A stretch of DNA of 64,000 nucleotides from Crambe crambe (GCA_963924555.1 OZ004581.1:6859338-6923337); one strand, 5' to 3'. Counted from the first letter of the stretch, positions 34,610 to 46,453 are shown. A program made the numbers and translations. Notes: a model not told the origin generated them from the letters alone.

Positions 34610-35528
34610 ATGCATTTGCAATTACTTCCACATAATAATAATTTGCAGGTTGATATCTTCCACCCTCTAGCAGAACTTCACTGGGAGGAATGCTGTAAAC
34701 TTCCAGAGAGTATGTATCATTCCCAGTGTGTATCACTGCATGGCAAGATTTATGTGGGAGGAGGTTACACATCATCAGGTGACCCTTACAAGCTGTTCAT
34801 TTCTCCTGATCTGAAGTCTTGGAATATTTTTAATACACCTACCAAATACTATGCACTCACCACCTACCACTCCCAGCTGGTGCTGATTGGTGGAATGGAG
34901 CGAAATGAGTATTGTACCAACAAGGTGTGGACTACTGGAGCAGAACGAATCAAATGGCAGTCATCTCTGCCTCCAATGAGAATATCACGCCGCTCTTCAT
35001 CAGCCAATTCTCAAAGTAAACAGAATCAAGCTGAGTGTATAATCGTTACAGGTGGTTTGAAAACGCCAGGAGTTTGACTGAATACAATTGAAGTGTTTGT
35101 GCAGGGGGAGTGGTCAATTGTGCAACCTCTACCTCTTCAATGTTTCTGTATAAAATGCACTATCCATGATGAGATCTTGTACTTGATGGGAAGTTATCAA
35201 CAAGACAACTCCGTATTATACTGCGAATTAGACTCTCTCCTGTCATCTAATGATACTCTGTGGAAAACGTTTCGAGTCCCTCTCTGCTACTCAAGTTGCG
35301 TGACGTTCCATCATTATCTTGCGTCTGTAGGAGGATCCTCCACTTCCCCCTCATCTAAGATCCATGCCCACTCTCCTCTCACTCGGTCCTGGCTGCATGT
35401 GGGGGACTTGCCTTTTGAACTTGAATCCACTACCTCCACTGTCATCTCAACAGGAGAACTGGTGGTGATAGGTGGAAGGACTACTAATACTTCAAACAGT
35501 CGCAAGGTATACAAGGCATCATTAAAAG
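34610..35528 (+). pseudogene. Kelch-repeat exon
   Basis: About five Kelch-like blades are visible: KIYVGGGYTS, QLVLIGGME, CIIVTGGLK, EILYLMGSY, and ELVVIGGRTT, each followed by a W or aromatic position (for example LKSWNIF, GEWSIVQPLP, RSWLHVGDLP). The frame is continuous except for TGA at 35075-35077, where the motif calls for a large residue; a TGG-to-TGA change would explain it. The exon ends at ...TTAAAAG before GTAAGG. The true start may lie upstream, since a TTGCAG acceptor-like site at about 34642-34647 precedes the first blade. Confidence 0.75.
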
Positions 35529-35830
35529 GTAAGGATGTACGTCCTCATAACAATCTTCCGATTAAAGAATTAGTTGATACCTTCATTCCATATTCCAGGG
35601 TAGCCCACAAAAGGGAGCACTAACTATCGAGCAATGATTTGGTGGGAAAGTTTTTTGTACTACAACAAAAATTAAACTGTGAATCCATGAATTATGTTGA
35701 GCAATTAAAGTTGGCACGTCACCAAGTGCATGGCAGTATCCTGATTGATGTTATAGGAGCCAGTTTATTTTTATAGTTTGAGCACAAAAATAAGCCAATC
35801 ACAAAAAATTCTGTTTCTATATCCCCACAG

Positions 35831-36103
35831 TGTCCCCATTCAACCTTGAGAGTCAATTCAGCATGCTTGCACTCTCCAAATTGGAGTATGCAGGAGTCCA
35901 GATCATAACATCATTCAAGGCAGTCCTTAATCAACTAACAGCATACATTGGAGTTACATACCCTGAAGTTAGTGTTAAACAGGCTATTGTTGAGTGGGAG
36001 TCTGGAAGGAGCCGTTTCTCTCCAACTTGGAAGTCACTACTATCTGTACTGAAGAACTTGAATCAAGAGGAACTGAGTCAGCAGATTGAAGACTACCTCT
36101 ATG
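35831..36103 (+). CDS. Death-like-domain exon of the ROCO-type gene
   Basis: This exon follows CCCACAG and ends ATG before GTGAG; phases match both neighbours. It encodes about 91 residues with YPEVSVKQAIVEWESG, then PTWKSLLSVLKNLN and QQIEDYLYG. That is the usual second half of a death-fold domain, with W, then a LL.AL-like helix, then a terminal helix. It is intact and would mediate homotypic protein contacts. Confidence 0.6.
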
Positions 36104-37056
36104 GTGAGTCAGAGTCTAAAGGAAATTTTATTCGAAATAAAAAGGAGAAAAGTAGGGATGGCTGTGTGCGGTTCAAAAAAGTTCAGCAACAAGGGAGTGA
36201 ACTTCAGTCAAGTAACATCTTACCCATCACTGAACTAAGAGCTAACTATTCCTACTTCACTATACTAATAGTTAGACACTGAGACCTAGGGATCTATACA
36301 GTATTTGGAAATCTGACAGCCCTGGGCCAGCTGTAGCAGCCCACTAGCTAAGGGCCCAAGGGTTTGTAGATCCTGTTATAGTCGAGGTGTCTAACTATTT
36401 CAGACTATGGCCAATCTAAACAGTGAAGTCATCTGTTAAATAGCTAGCATAGCAACAAATAGCTACATTTAAAGAGCTAGCTAGAGACGACTATGAACAA
36501 ACGGCAGCTTACTCAGTCAATCATCCATTAAATAAATAGCTAGCCTAGGCAACAAATATAGCTATATCTAAGAGCTAGCTAGAGATGAAGCTCACTCACA
36601 TACTATCGTTAGTGGGGGTGTGGCCTCACTCGCATCTGCGCAGAGTACTAGTGCAGAATGCTAGCTTGTAGTAACCAGCTAGAAAGTTTGTTGTTGTTTT
36701 TATGCTATATAGCTACTTTAAAGGGTTTGAAACTTGGAATGTGGGTAATGAAAATCGATTGAAGTGACATCATTCATTGGATTTGACCAATCAAATAGCT
36801 AGATTACAGGTTTTCTTTATAATTGCTTGAGGATACGTAGATTTACAGGTGTTCTAAGTGCCAACAGGCATAATTGCAGGTAGCTATATAGAAAATAGAA
36901 ATCTGTAATTGACCGATTAGCTAAATTGCTGGATTGGGTCAAGCTACGTATAGTCTAAAGGAATCTAGAGAGGGAAATGAAAGTCATATTTCCTCCAAAT
37001 GGCCCCCCTGTGGCTCAATTTTGACTCATATTCCCTGAATTATTTTTCTTTTCCAG
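36104..37056 (+). other. Intron with an inserted E-element fragment
   Basis: A GT-AG intron of 953 bp, long for this window. 36129-36285 is a piece of the E family (AAGTAGGGATGGC, then GTTCAAAAAAGTTCAGCAAC), which accounts for some of the extra length. The rest is TAGC-rich without features. Confidence 0.65.
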
Positions 37057-38828
37057 GTAAACCAGTCAACCAATATCTTGCTGCCTACTACCAGATCCTT
37101 AAAACACGTGGTTCTTTGGATATGATCTTTCTTAAAATGGTCTTTGTTGGTTCTCCTCGTTTGGGAAAGACAAGTGCTCTTCGCCGTCTCACAGGAGAGA
37201 TTGTTGATATCAGCTCAGCTGGAGAACCAGAGCAGCCAAGCACAGGGACAGTGGAGTCAGGACCAACAGTTGTCCTCAGAAACTTGACCAGCACCACAGT
37301 AATGACTCCATCAGAATGGCTTGCCACCAAAAACCTCACAGAAGAGGCAAGCATACTTCTAAGAGTTCATTTACGGTCACTCTCGTCAGCTAAGTGAAGA
37401 TGATGAAGTAGCTATCAAGCGTCAGTAATGCTTCCATTCCCTAAGACTAAGACAGATTTAGACCAAAATGTAAATTCCTCCTCTTCTGCTCCATTCTCAA
37501 ATAGTGATGGTGACTCACCTGATTCAATCCTCATTTCTTCATCACCAAAACAGTGTTAAATCTCAAGGTATGGGTATGGAAATTGCCAACTTATTTCATA
37601 AGGTTATGGATTCAAAATACTGGAAGGATATCAAGCATTTATTCAAATATACAGCTCTCATAAGAATGGAAGACACGGGAGGCCAGCCAGAATTCATGGA
37701 CATGCTCCCGGCTCTGACTATCGGTCCTGCCCTCTACCTGTTATTCTGTACGGTCCACAGATTTCTTCCACAAAGATTTCGTTCAGTTTTCATCTGATAA
37801 TAGGATGGTGCTCCCCATTGATATTATGACAGGAGGAATGGAAGAAATTAAGAACATACGAAAGTTGCTGACTGAAAATATTTCAAGAAGTTGTCTATTC
37901 CAGCTGCATGGTTAATACTGAGCAACAGAGCTGAGAGAATAATCAGCCTGCACGATTGCCTTCAACTTGCTGAACACCATGGTATGGCATCAGATGAATT
38001 GAAAGTGGCCTTATGGTTTCTCCATAACTATGCTGGGGTCCTAATGTACTTCCCAGACTTGCCTGGACTTCCCAGACTTGCCTGGACTCAAGGACACTGT
38101 CATCTGTGATATGCAGATCATGTATGACAGTGTTATTAATCTGTCAACACATTTAGATTTGGTCCACTCAGCAAAGCAAATGCTGAAAAGTTTCGAGAGA
38201 CAGGACAATTCTCATTGGAGGAGATCAAAGGAGCAACTGCCAGTATCTCTGGAAACAACATTCCACTAGGCCTACGTACTTGTGAAGCTACTGGAATACC
38301 TCAATATCATAGCTCCTCTGGCAAAACCTGATCAAAAAATTGTCTACTTCTTCAGAATGCTGCAAATGAAGAGCTTCTTATTTGCCAAGAGAACGACTCC
38401 AATTCACTCCTCCCAGCTTCTTTGATGATTCGATACAAGTGTGGCTTTGTACCCCTTGGTCTCTTTCCTGCCACCATTGCTAATCTAGTCCAGTTTCAAT
38501 TTGGAGCTGATCATGATAAGGTCACCTTCATATCTTGACCACACTACTATGAGATCCACATCACACGACAAGCAGCTGCTGTCACCAAAACACATGAAGT
38601 GTGTGGTGCAGTTCGAGAAATCATCGAGTCAGCAATCAAGACAGTTACGTACTTCTATGCCTTCACTGTCAGCTATCAGTTTGCATTTGAATGTCCATCT
38701 CACCCTGGGAGGGACCACCTGTGTGTGTTGACAGCAGAGAGACCTATCCCCGCTTGATGGACTGTCTATTCGATCTCAAAGACCCTGAACCAGTAAAAAT
38801 GCAAAGTCAGCACTTAGTGTGGTTTAAG
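37057..38828 (+). pseudogene. Roc GTPase and COR-like exon, frameshifted
   Basis: Walker A reads GSPRLGKTS (about 37147-37173). The G3 motif DTGGQPEF (about 37673-37696) is typical of Roc domains. In broken frames follow FFHKDFVQFS, IPAAWLILSN, then LQLAEHHGMASDELKVALWFLHNYAGVLMYFP split over frames, with DTVICDMQIMYDSV and FRETGQFSLEEI. The end reads FAFECPSHPG and QSQHLVWFK before a GTATAA donor. These COR-like phrases recur, from memory, in sponge and cnidarian ROCO-type proteins. At least five frame changes are needed to read through. Confidence 0.75.
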
Positions 38829-38949
38829 GTATAATTATGTGTTTAGCTTAATATACATGAACTGACCCATGCATGAATATAATTATATTTACCCCCTGCA
38901 GCCTAATGGCAGTGTACAAATTCAAAAATCTCATTCAGGCAAGTTATTC

Positions 38950-40058
38950 TGTCAAGCAAACTTGATTATTAGTAAGTTTCTCAACTCATTTCTTGTTAAA
39001 CAGGATGCGGGTGGATGGTAATTATTCATTACTTCATTATACTTCCTGTCTTTTAAAAAATATTACAATAACAGCCTGGACCACAGTCCATGGATGAAAC
39101 AGCCCAGAGTCATACAGCCCATGAAACAGCCCAGAGTCATTCCGTAGCTAAATTCTGCAGATAGCTAAGATGGCACACACTATCTACAGCAATCCACAGA
39201 GAGAACATAGATAGAATACGTGAAGGAGAGAGACTCTACAGCTGCTGCATGCGCTGCCTTGTAGCGCTCATGTGACATAAAAATTTTTTATATCGAATAA
39301 TGAATAATTAGGACGTTTAGGAAAAGGAGACGAGAAACTAATAATCAAGTTTGCTTGGCCTTAGTCGAGGGTGTCTGTAATACCAATTAAGCCCTAGTGA
39401 TTTTTTACTCCCTTCAAAACTGCTATCACCAATAGCTATTTCAATATCCTAGCACTAATGATTATCAATTGATCTTTGGGCTAAAAATGCAGATAATAAG
39501 AACTGAAATTTCATAGTTCACTAATTTGAACTTACATAGTTTATCACTTAACAGTTTACAAGTTTACATAGCTACATTTTTAAGGAGTTTCCCCATTACC
39601 TATAACATTATCTGATAGGCAAAAAACGATCTTCAGTAGATGGATAACCTTTGCCAAAGTCTAAGAAACGCCGTCGGTCCTCACGATTTGCTCATACATT
39701 TATTAGATCAGAGCATGCTAAACAGAGTGGATTATAACAGCCGGTCACCGGTCAAAATCCGGACAAAACCACACAATGACAGACCAATTAACTATATATA
39801 CTGTCACTCTTGACCGGTCATAATTGTGGTTACTTTAAACTTGGCTCACTGCTAGCTAGCTAGCCAATAGGGAGACAAGTAGTGTGTGCCACATGGCTAA
39901 ATATGGTATAAACTTAAGTTCAAATCACTGAAGTGTCAAGCTTTATATAAATTGGTCTGTTATCTTTGATGTCAGACCACTAATACCAAATGACCTATGT
40001 AACAATTCTCTGAATGGTCTGTCATTGACAAAAGTTATAATCCTCACTGCTATTATGT
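38950..40058. other. Intergenic or intronic, no gene seen
   Basis: Contains a short tandem repeat of CATGAAACAGCCCAGAGTCAT-like units at about 39095-39140. A possible exon of the preceding gene cannot be excluded. 39740-39830 has the word ACCGGTCA repeated in both orientations. Confidence 0.4.
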
Positions 40059-40507
40059 ACAAGTGAATGCAAAAAATTTCTTCGAAATAAAAATGTGAAG
40101 TAGGGATGTTATTATAACTGCAGCTTCATTATGAAAACCAAGTACTGCAGCATCGAAGCAGTATGGCCCAAAAATCTAGCAGGAATATGTATTATAACTG
40201 CATGCAAGAGAGTGAACTTAGTGAAGTGACCCTTACCCATCATCAAGTACGAGATACTATTCCTACTTCACTCCATTGGCCCTTGATCATGGGAGTGAAG
40301 TAGGAATAGTATCTTGTACTTGATGATGGGTAAGGGTCACTTCACTAAGTTCACTCTCTTGCATGCAGTTATAATACATATTCCTGCTAGATTTTTGGGC
40401 CATACTGCTTCGATGCTGCAGTACTTGGTTTTCATAATGAAGCTGCAGTTATAATAACATCCCTACTTCACATTTTTATTTCGAAGAAATTTTTTGCATT
40501 CACTTGT
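40059..40507. mobile_element. 449-bp near-perfect palindrome (foldback element)
   Basis: Two 216-base arms (40059-40274 and 40292-40507) are separated by 17 bases. I find a single mismatch between the arms (GTACGAGATAC against a complement reading GTACAAGATAC). The outer ends ACAAGTGAATGCAAAAAATT are the E-family front. It also contains the AAGTAGGGATG word and an E-type CTATTCCTACTTCACTCC block. Near-identity of the arms implies very recent formation. Confidence 0.9.
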
Positions 40508-40875
40508 TTGCATTCTTTTTCTTTGTGATTATGAAAATTGATAGACACTAAAGGCTTCCTTGATTGATTTAATGATCAGTATTTCATTCTGTTCAGGGAG
40601 GAGAGTTTGAAGGATGATCATCTGCAGTGTAATGGAGTACTGAAAGGAGTGAACATTTTAAAAAGTGAACAGCATTAGCTAATTGTTACATATGTGATCA
40701 CTGAAATAATTATTGAGATGGTACGTATGTCTTGCTTGAGGGAGGAGTATGGGGAGTTTATGCATTTGGTGTAGTGATCATAATAGTGGATGCCATCAAA
40801 TGGCCACATCCTGTGCAGGTGTTATATGAGGAGAACTGCTATTAATTGCCCCACCCCTTTTATGAGGTAATATCG

Positions 40876-41775
40876 CGAAGATTTTTTTCATACGAGGCTG
40901 CAGCACATTATAGATAGCCCAGCTAGATTTTAGGCTATCCCTACTTAACCTTTTTATTTTTTATGCTCACTTGTTTCTATCCTTTTTCTTAGTGCTTGAA
41001 GTTGAATGAGGGAGGCTACAGTACAGTACTATACAAAGCCAGCTCTACATAAACCTCTTTTGTAGGTACATACAGTGTCTCTGGTTGAAGAATTTGTTTA
41101 GCTATTTAAGTTTTGTTGATATAAAACTTTACAGCAACAGCAATGTAAATGACATGTACACGGCATGGTGAAGTGAGCTGACTACACTACAGCAAAGTAC
41201 TGGCTATAATGCTACTATAGGATGAGCATCTGTACTGTAATTCAGCAAGGAGTGACTGGAACATCATCAGATAATGAATGAAGACCTTGGCTATAGCTAA
41301 ACTTAAGCTTACGTGGCTCCGCCCATAAGCCCCGCCCCCTTCAAAATGGCGTAGAAAGATTAGCAGCTGTGTTCCGAGTGCTATCGAATAGTGAAGTAGA
41401 GCCTTAGTCAAAACTAATAGCAAAAGATCAGCCTCTAGGTGCCGCTCTAACAGATGGCCAAAGCAGAATTTTGATGACTATAGCCAGTAAGTCGGTACGT
41501 CGATCTTATTATTATTATTATTATCCTTATTATTATTATTATTATAAAGAAAAAGAACGAAAAGTCAATTTTAGAACTCGTTTTTTTCTTATGTTGGCGA
41601 ATGAATTTTTGGCTTTTGAACATTCTCCTCTCTTCTTTGTAGATATAATAATTCACTGTAGCCTTCTGAGAACCTGTAGAGTAAGGGTAGAAGAGAAAGA
41701 AGAGTTTTTAGTTTATACTGTCCTATGGACTTTGACCTGCCATCCCTACTTAGAGAGTGCTACCGCACTCTCTGA
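40876..41775 (+). mobile_element. Composite E element, copy E3
   Basis: Begins inside the right palindrome arm (CATACGAGGCTGCAG) and runs through the CGCCCATAAGCCCCGCCCCC block, a (TTA)n run at 41505-41544 and the conserved tail to the hairpin AGAGAGTGC/TACC/GCACTCTCT (41752-41773), then GA and T. The left arm is missing. Confidence 0.75.
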
Positions 41776-41907
41776 TACCAGTGATGTTGGAAGCAAAGTT
41801 GAAGTGAAGGGCCCCAATAACTATAGTCTCTCTATTGGTATTAGCTTATGTTTCCATCTCACCATTAAAATGTGTGACTTTGACTCCCATCACCATTCTT
41901 ACCACAG

Positions 41908-42006
41908 ACCCAGAAGCATTGCAGCAATCTATATCAGCATCCAACCATTCAACTCTTCCTGCTTTGAGAGAAACACACACTCCACAACGACCACAAGGTT
42001 CATCAG
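41908..42006 (+). pseudogene. Ser/Thr-rich linker exon of a death-domain gene, copy 1
   Basis: A phase-1 exon between ACCACAG and GTAAATAC, reading DPEALQQSISASNHSTLPAL and on to PQGSS. A paralogous exon stands at 56187-56273 before a second death-domain exon. The intron that follows contains elements E4 and E5. Confidence 0.5.
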
Positions 42007-42062
42007 GTAAATACGTATGAATGTCTTTATCTGGTGGTACTATAGCTAACATTACTAATGGT

Positions 42063-42998
42063 ACAAGTGAGCGTAAAAAATTTCTTCTAAATAAAAAGGT
42101 TAAGTAGGGATAGCCTAAAATCTAGCTGGGCTATAATAATGTACTGCAGCCTCATATGAAAACAATCCCTACATCTACATCCACTACCTATAGCTAGCTA
42201 TGGCAGTTGTAAAAGTAGGGATTGTTTTCATATGAGGCTGCAGTACATTATTATAGCCCAGCTAGATTTTAGGCTATCCCTACTTAACCTTTTTATTTAG
42301 AAGAAATTTTTTACGCTCACTTGTTTCCATCCTTTTTTCTTATTGCTTGAAGTTGAATGTAAGTTTGTGTATGTAAAGAATTGAATGGCAGTAGTGACCG
42401 TCACTTCAACTGAGACACTACAGCCAAGTACTGGCTATAATACTACTATAAGATGAGCATCTGTACTGTAATTCAGCAAGGAGTGACTGGAACATCATCA
42501 GATAAGAATAAAATTAGCTACCTAAACGATTAAACTGAGAAGCTTACGTGGCTCCGCCCATAAGCCCCGCCCCCTACCGACGTGCGCTTCAAAATGGCGT
42601 CGAAAGATTGGCTAGTGTTCCGAGTGCTCGAATAGTGAAGTAGAGCCTTAGTCAAAACTAATAGCAAAAGATCAGCCTCTAGGTGCCGCTCTAACAGATG
42701 GCCAAAGCAGAATTTTGATGACTATAGCCAGTAAGCCGGTACGTCGATCTTATATTTATTATCCTTATTATTATTATTATTATTATTATTATAAAGAAAA
42801 AGAACAAAAGTCAATTTTAGACATCGTTTTTTTCTTATGTTAGCGAATGAATTTTTGGTTTTGGAACATTCTCCTCTCTTCTTTGTAGATGTAATAATTC
42901 ACTGTAGCCTTCTGAGAACCTGTAGAGCAAGGGTAGAAGAGAAAGAAGAGTTTTTAGTTCATACAGTCTTATGACCTTTGACCCGCCATCCCTACTTA
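42063..42998 (+). mobile_element. Composite E element, copy E4
   Basis: A full palindrome (42063-42324, ends ACAAGTGAGCG...CGCTCACTTGT) followed by the usual tail. The terminal hairpin is missing: after CCCTACTTA the sequence passes directly into E5. 42167-42998 shows no difference from 43089-43920. Confidence 0.8.
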
Positions 42999-43010
42999 TG
43001 ATAGCACTAA

Positions 43011-43943
43011 CAGTAAAAAGGTTAAGTAGGGATAATACAACCCTACAATTATGATATATGTTACATTATGATATATGTTACAATTGTTCCCTACATCTAC
43101 ATCCACTACCTATAGCTAGCTATGGCAGTTGTAAAAGTAGGGATTGTTTTCATATGAGGCTGCAGTACATTATTATAGCCCAGCTAGATTTTAGGCTATC
43201 CCTACTTAACCTTTTTATTTAGAAGAAATTTTTTACGCTCACTTGTTTCCATCCTTTTTTCTTATTGCTTGAAGTTGAATGTAAGTTTGTGTATGTAAAG
43301 AATTGAATGGCAGTAGTGACCGTCACTTCAACTGAGACACTACAGCCAAGTACTGGCTATAATACTACTATAAGATGAGCATCTGTACTGTAATTCAGCA
43401 AGGAGTGACTGGAACATCATCAGATAAGAATAAAATTAGCTACCTAAACGATTAAACTGAGAAGCTTACGTGGCTCCGCCCATAAGCCCCGCCCCCTACC
43501 GACGTGCGCTTCAAAATGGCGTCGAAAGATTGGCTAGTGTTCCGAGTGCTCGAATAGTGAAGTAGAGCCTTAGTCAAAACTAATAGCAAAAGATCAGCCT
43601 CTAGGTGCCGCTCTAACAGATGGCCAAAGCAGAATTTTGATGACTATAGCCAGTAAGCCGGTACGTCGATCTTATATTTATTATCCTTATTATTATTATT
43701 ATTATTATTATTATAAAGAAAAAGAACAAAAGTCAATTTTAGACATCGTTTTTTTCTTATGTTAGCGAATGAATTTTTGGTTTTGGAACATTCTCCTCTC
43801 TTCTTTGTAGATGTAATAATTCACTGTAGCCTTCTGAGAACCTGTAGAGCAAGGGTAGAAGAGAAAGAAGAGTTTTTAGTTCATACAGTCTTATGACCTT
43901 TGACCCGCCATCCCTACTTAGAGAGTGCTAGCGCACTCTCTGA
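43011..43943 (+). mobile_element. Composite E element, copy E5, tandem to E4
   Basis: Shares 832 bases with E4 at an offset of 922, with no difference seen by eye. Its left palindrome arm is replaced by a short divergent stretch containing a 17-base direct repeat (ATGATATATGTTACA type, 43050-43085). It ends in hairpin AGAGAGTGC/TAGC/GCACTCTCT (43920-43941), GA, then T. Confidence 0.8.
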
Positions 43944-44137
43944 TACCTATTATACCAGCGATGTTGGAAGCAAAGTTGAAGTGAAGGGCCCCAATAACTA
44001 TAATCTGTCTATTAGTGTTAGCTTATATTTTCATCTCACCATTAAAATGTGTATTCTCTAATTTAAGACTTTTGACTCCCGTCTCCTCAATTACCTTTTA
44101 ATTGTCTGAATGAAAATTTCATGGACCCTTAATGCAG

Positions 44138-44442
44138 GCTCTTGCAGTCCCCCAACCATGATGGACATCATCTGCTTCCCTTTGCAAGACTCTAAAGTGG
44201 ACTTGACTAAAGAAGTGGGAACAAAGTACTTTCAGTTCGGGATTCTCCTCCTGGAAGACCAGACTGGAGCACATATCAGTGCCCTTGAAAGAGAACTGAT
44301 GAAGAATGCACAAGACATCAATTATCGAGTGTTTCAAGAATGGCTGCATGGGAAAGGGAGACGACCTGTGTCCTGGGAGACTCTGATTTCTGTGGAAGAT
44401 ATTGGATTGATAAATCTATTAGTGATGCCAAACTGTAGATAG
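44138..44442 (+). pseudogene. Death-domain exon, copy 1
   Basis: Follows an AATGCAG acceptor in phase 1 and reads SPPTMMDIICFPLQDSK, then FQFGILLLEDQTGAHISAL, then FQEWLHGKGRRPVSWETLIS. This is the death-domain pattern of hydrophobic helices, followed by a W...L. helix 5 and the usual DIGL turn. The last helix is lost: compared with 56640-56690, about 14 bases after GATATTGGATT are missing, giving an early TAG. It is probably the 3' end of a ROCO-type or other adaptor gene. Confidence 0.6.
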
Positions 44443-45078
44443 AATTATGTACCCTTTCGCGCATGCGCATTATTTGAAGGTGGGGCTGGTTGGTGGTGTG
44501 CATTATTTCCTGGAGAACTGTGACGTTAGATTACAGGTTGCTCGTGGAGTGTCTGCCTAACTGAATTCAGAGGGATGTGCTTTGCAGGAACCATCTATGG
44601 GCAAGAAACTTTCTATTCCGTGTATGTACATACCTATCAAGGACTGTTGTATCAGTGATAGCTTCTAGCTTGTAAGCATCCAGTGATCCACCCATCTGAT
44701 CATAGACATGTCTTGACAGAGTGAGTGTGTCTGGGGAGAACACTAATGCATTAATTTTATGGATTCCTCTCTCTCTTGATAGGGTTCCTGCATCATCTAA
44801 ATGCCTGAGAACTACCCCCATATGTCTCCAATGTCCATGCCTCAGACTCAATTCAGTCCCTGATGAACAAGTTGTGGGTTGCTGAAAGAGAGCTGGAAAG
44901 AGATCTCTATGAGATGGCTCACTCAGGCACTCAGTCTGATAGGTATAATCAGAATAAGTGTGTCTTTTAAATGCACCCCCACCCCATATCGGTATCTCAT
45001 GGTCCACCACTTTCAGTCTAGATGGAAATGTTGACATTGTGTCCTTAATGTTGAGACCCTTTACCCACTCTATCCTAG

Positions 45079-45113
<35 letters not shown>
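44443..45113. repeat. Duplicated region shared with 56700-57800, ending in C35
   Basis: Blocks such as CGCGCATGCGCATT, the GGAACCATCTATGGGCAAGAAA segment and CCCTTTACCCACTCTATCC recur downstream of the second death-domain exon. A C35 homopolymer lies at 45079-45113. The ORFs over this tract are artefacts. Confidence 0.7.
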
Positions 45114-45115
<2 letters not shown>

Positions 45116-45389
45116 AAAAAAATGGGCCTGGGTACAAGGCTATGACAATCAGGTGCTCTTACTCATGAGGGGTAATCCTCCACATTCTCTGTAACTTGAT
45201 AACCACCTAGAGGAATTGGCTTATCCAAAAAAAAAAATAATAATTACATACTAAGTAGAAAAAAAAAAAAGAAATACGTAATGTAATGTAAATAATCAAA
45301 GCGTGATCCTTCCCTGAGTACCTCAGCGCTTCGTCCTTTTCCATGCTATTAACTTAGAGCGCCTAACTCTACTTCGTTTGTGACTGCGC

Positions 45390-45765
45390 ATCAGGTCAGA
45401 AATTGTACTACCGTCTCCATGTTGATGATCTTTACCATACGATCTAAGAACACATGGAAGCAGAGTTCTTTAGCTTTCTCCTGTAGACTAGTAGCGGCAA
45501 GCCTTGATTGCAGACAGAGATGAGACTCTGCTAAGCAGCAGCGTACAGGCATTATGTGGTTCAGGTGAGTATCTAGTCAGCTTTACTATCATCGGTAATT
45601 GTACTACTGTCTCCATGTTGACTATCTTTACCATGCAATCTAAGAACACATGCAAGCAGAGTTCTTTAGCTTTCTCCTGCGGCAAGCCTTGATTGCAGAC
45701 AGAGATGAGACTCGTGTACAGACATTATGTGGTTCAGGTGAGTATCTAGTCAGCTTTAACTATCA
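45390..45765. repeat. Two-copy tandem repeat, period ~185 bp
   Basis: GGCAAGCCTTGATTGCAGAC occurs at 45496 and 45681, with the surrounding sequence duplicated. No gene. Confidence 0.75.
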
Positions 45766-46453
45766 TCTGTATAATAACTGATAAAAAGCAGTTAGTTCAT
45801 AATCAACTGCTTTATTTTTATCAGGTTATGGCCTTCCAGCTTCAATAATCTGTGACTTGGGACAGTAGTGAGAGAGTAGAGTTGTGCTTCCTGACCTTTC
45901 ACCTGTTAACTTGCTACAAAAAATATTTTTAATGATCAAAATAATTGTTGCCTTGATAGCTTCTCTCAGTGACATATCTGTAATATAAAAAAAATCATAC
46001 ATTGTAAATATGAATAAGACTTATGTTTTTTCTGCTTAGTATGCGGTCGAGTCTTGAAAAAAAAAAAACAAAAAAAAACAACTCTCTTGTTTAATATAGG
46101 CAGAGGACTGAAATGAAATCTACACCCCCAGGGAGGTAGTATTATATATCCTTGAGTGTATAGTCTATACTTAAGTCCCTACTTTAACAGTGTGAAGGTT
46201 GAAAAGTGGTCAGGTAAATACCTGACCTAGCTAAGACTCCACCCATGCATGAGGGCCTGAATGTGAACTATGCAGGCTCTCTCATAAGAGTTATTGCTAT
46301 TTGCATGCACTTGATCCCTTCATCATTTTGTTATTATCTGATCACTCACTCTGAGTAAATTTTGGTAGAGAAGTGGTTCTAGATGTATGAAATCCTAAAA
46401 CCATCAATGGTATGCTTTGTGTTGGTGAGTGAAGCGTTTGAGTACCCTGTGTT
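45766..46453. other. Intergenic, no gene seen
   Basis: AT-rich with A-rich runs near 46060. No supported feature. Confidence 0.4.

Larger units (their letters stand above)
34610..38940 (+). pseudogene. Kelch - death-like - Roc - COR (ROCO-type) gene, disrupted
   Basis: A multi-exon gene whose frame can be followed through phase-1 GT-AG junctions: 35528/35831, 36103/37057 and 38828/38903. In order it has Kelch repeats, a death-like domain, a P-loop Roc GTPase and a COR-like region. ROCO proteins couple a GTPase to dimerisation through COR and usually act in signalling. Lesions: in-frame TGA at 35075-35077; several frame changes between 37360 and 37760; a 19-bp tandem duplication at about 38049-38086; TACGTA at 38273-38278 where the frame needs TA; and later frame breaks. 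Real splice sites with damaged frames suggest a decaying gene. Poor sequence quality is the alternative. The linker and death-domain exons at 41908-44442 may be its 3' end. Confidence 0.7.

Noticed and set aside
41471-42010. 179-residue ORF with poly-Tyr run
   Set aside because: The Tyr run is a (TTA)n/(ATT)n microsatellite in element E3, and the rest crosses the element end. Only the exon at 41908-42006, in another frame, has paralogue and splice support.
44567-45194. ORFs of 182 and 78 residues over the 45 kb C tract
   Set aside because: They owe their length to the homopolymer. The region is a non-coding duplicate of 56.7-57.8 kb.
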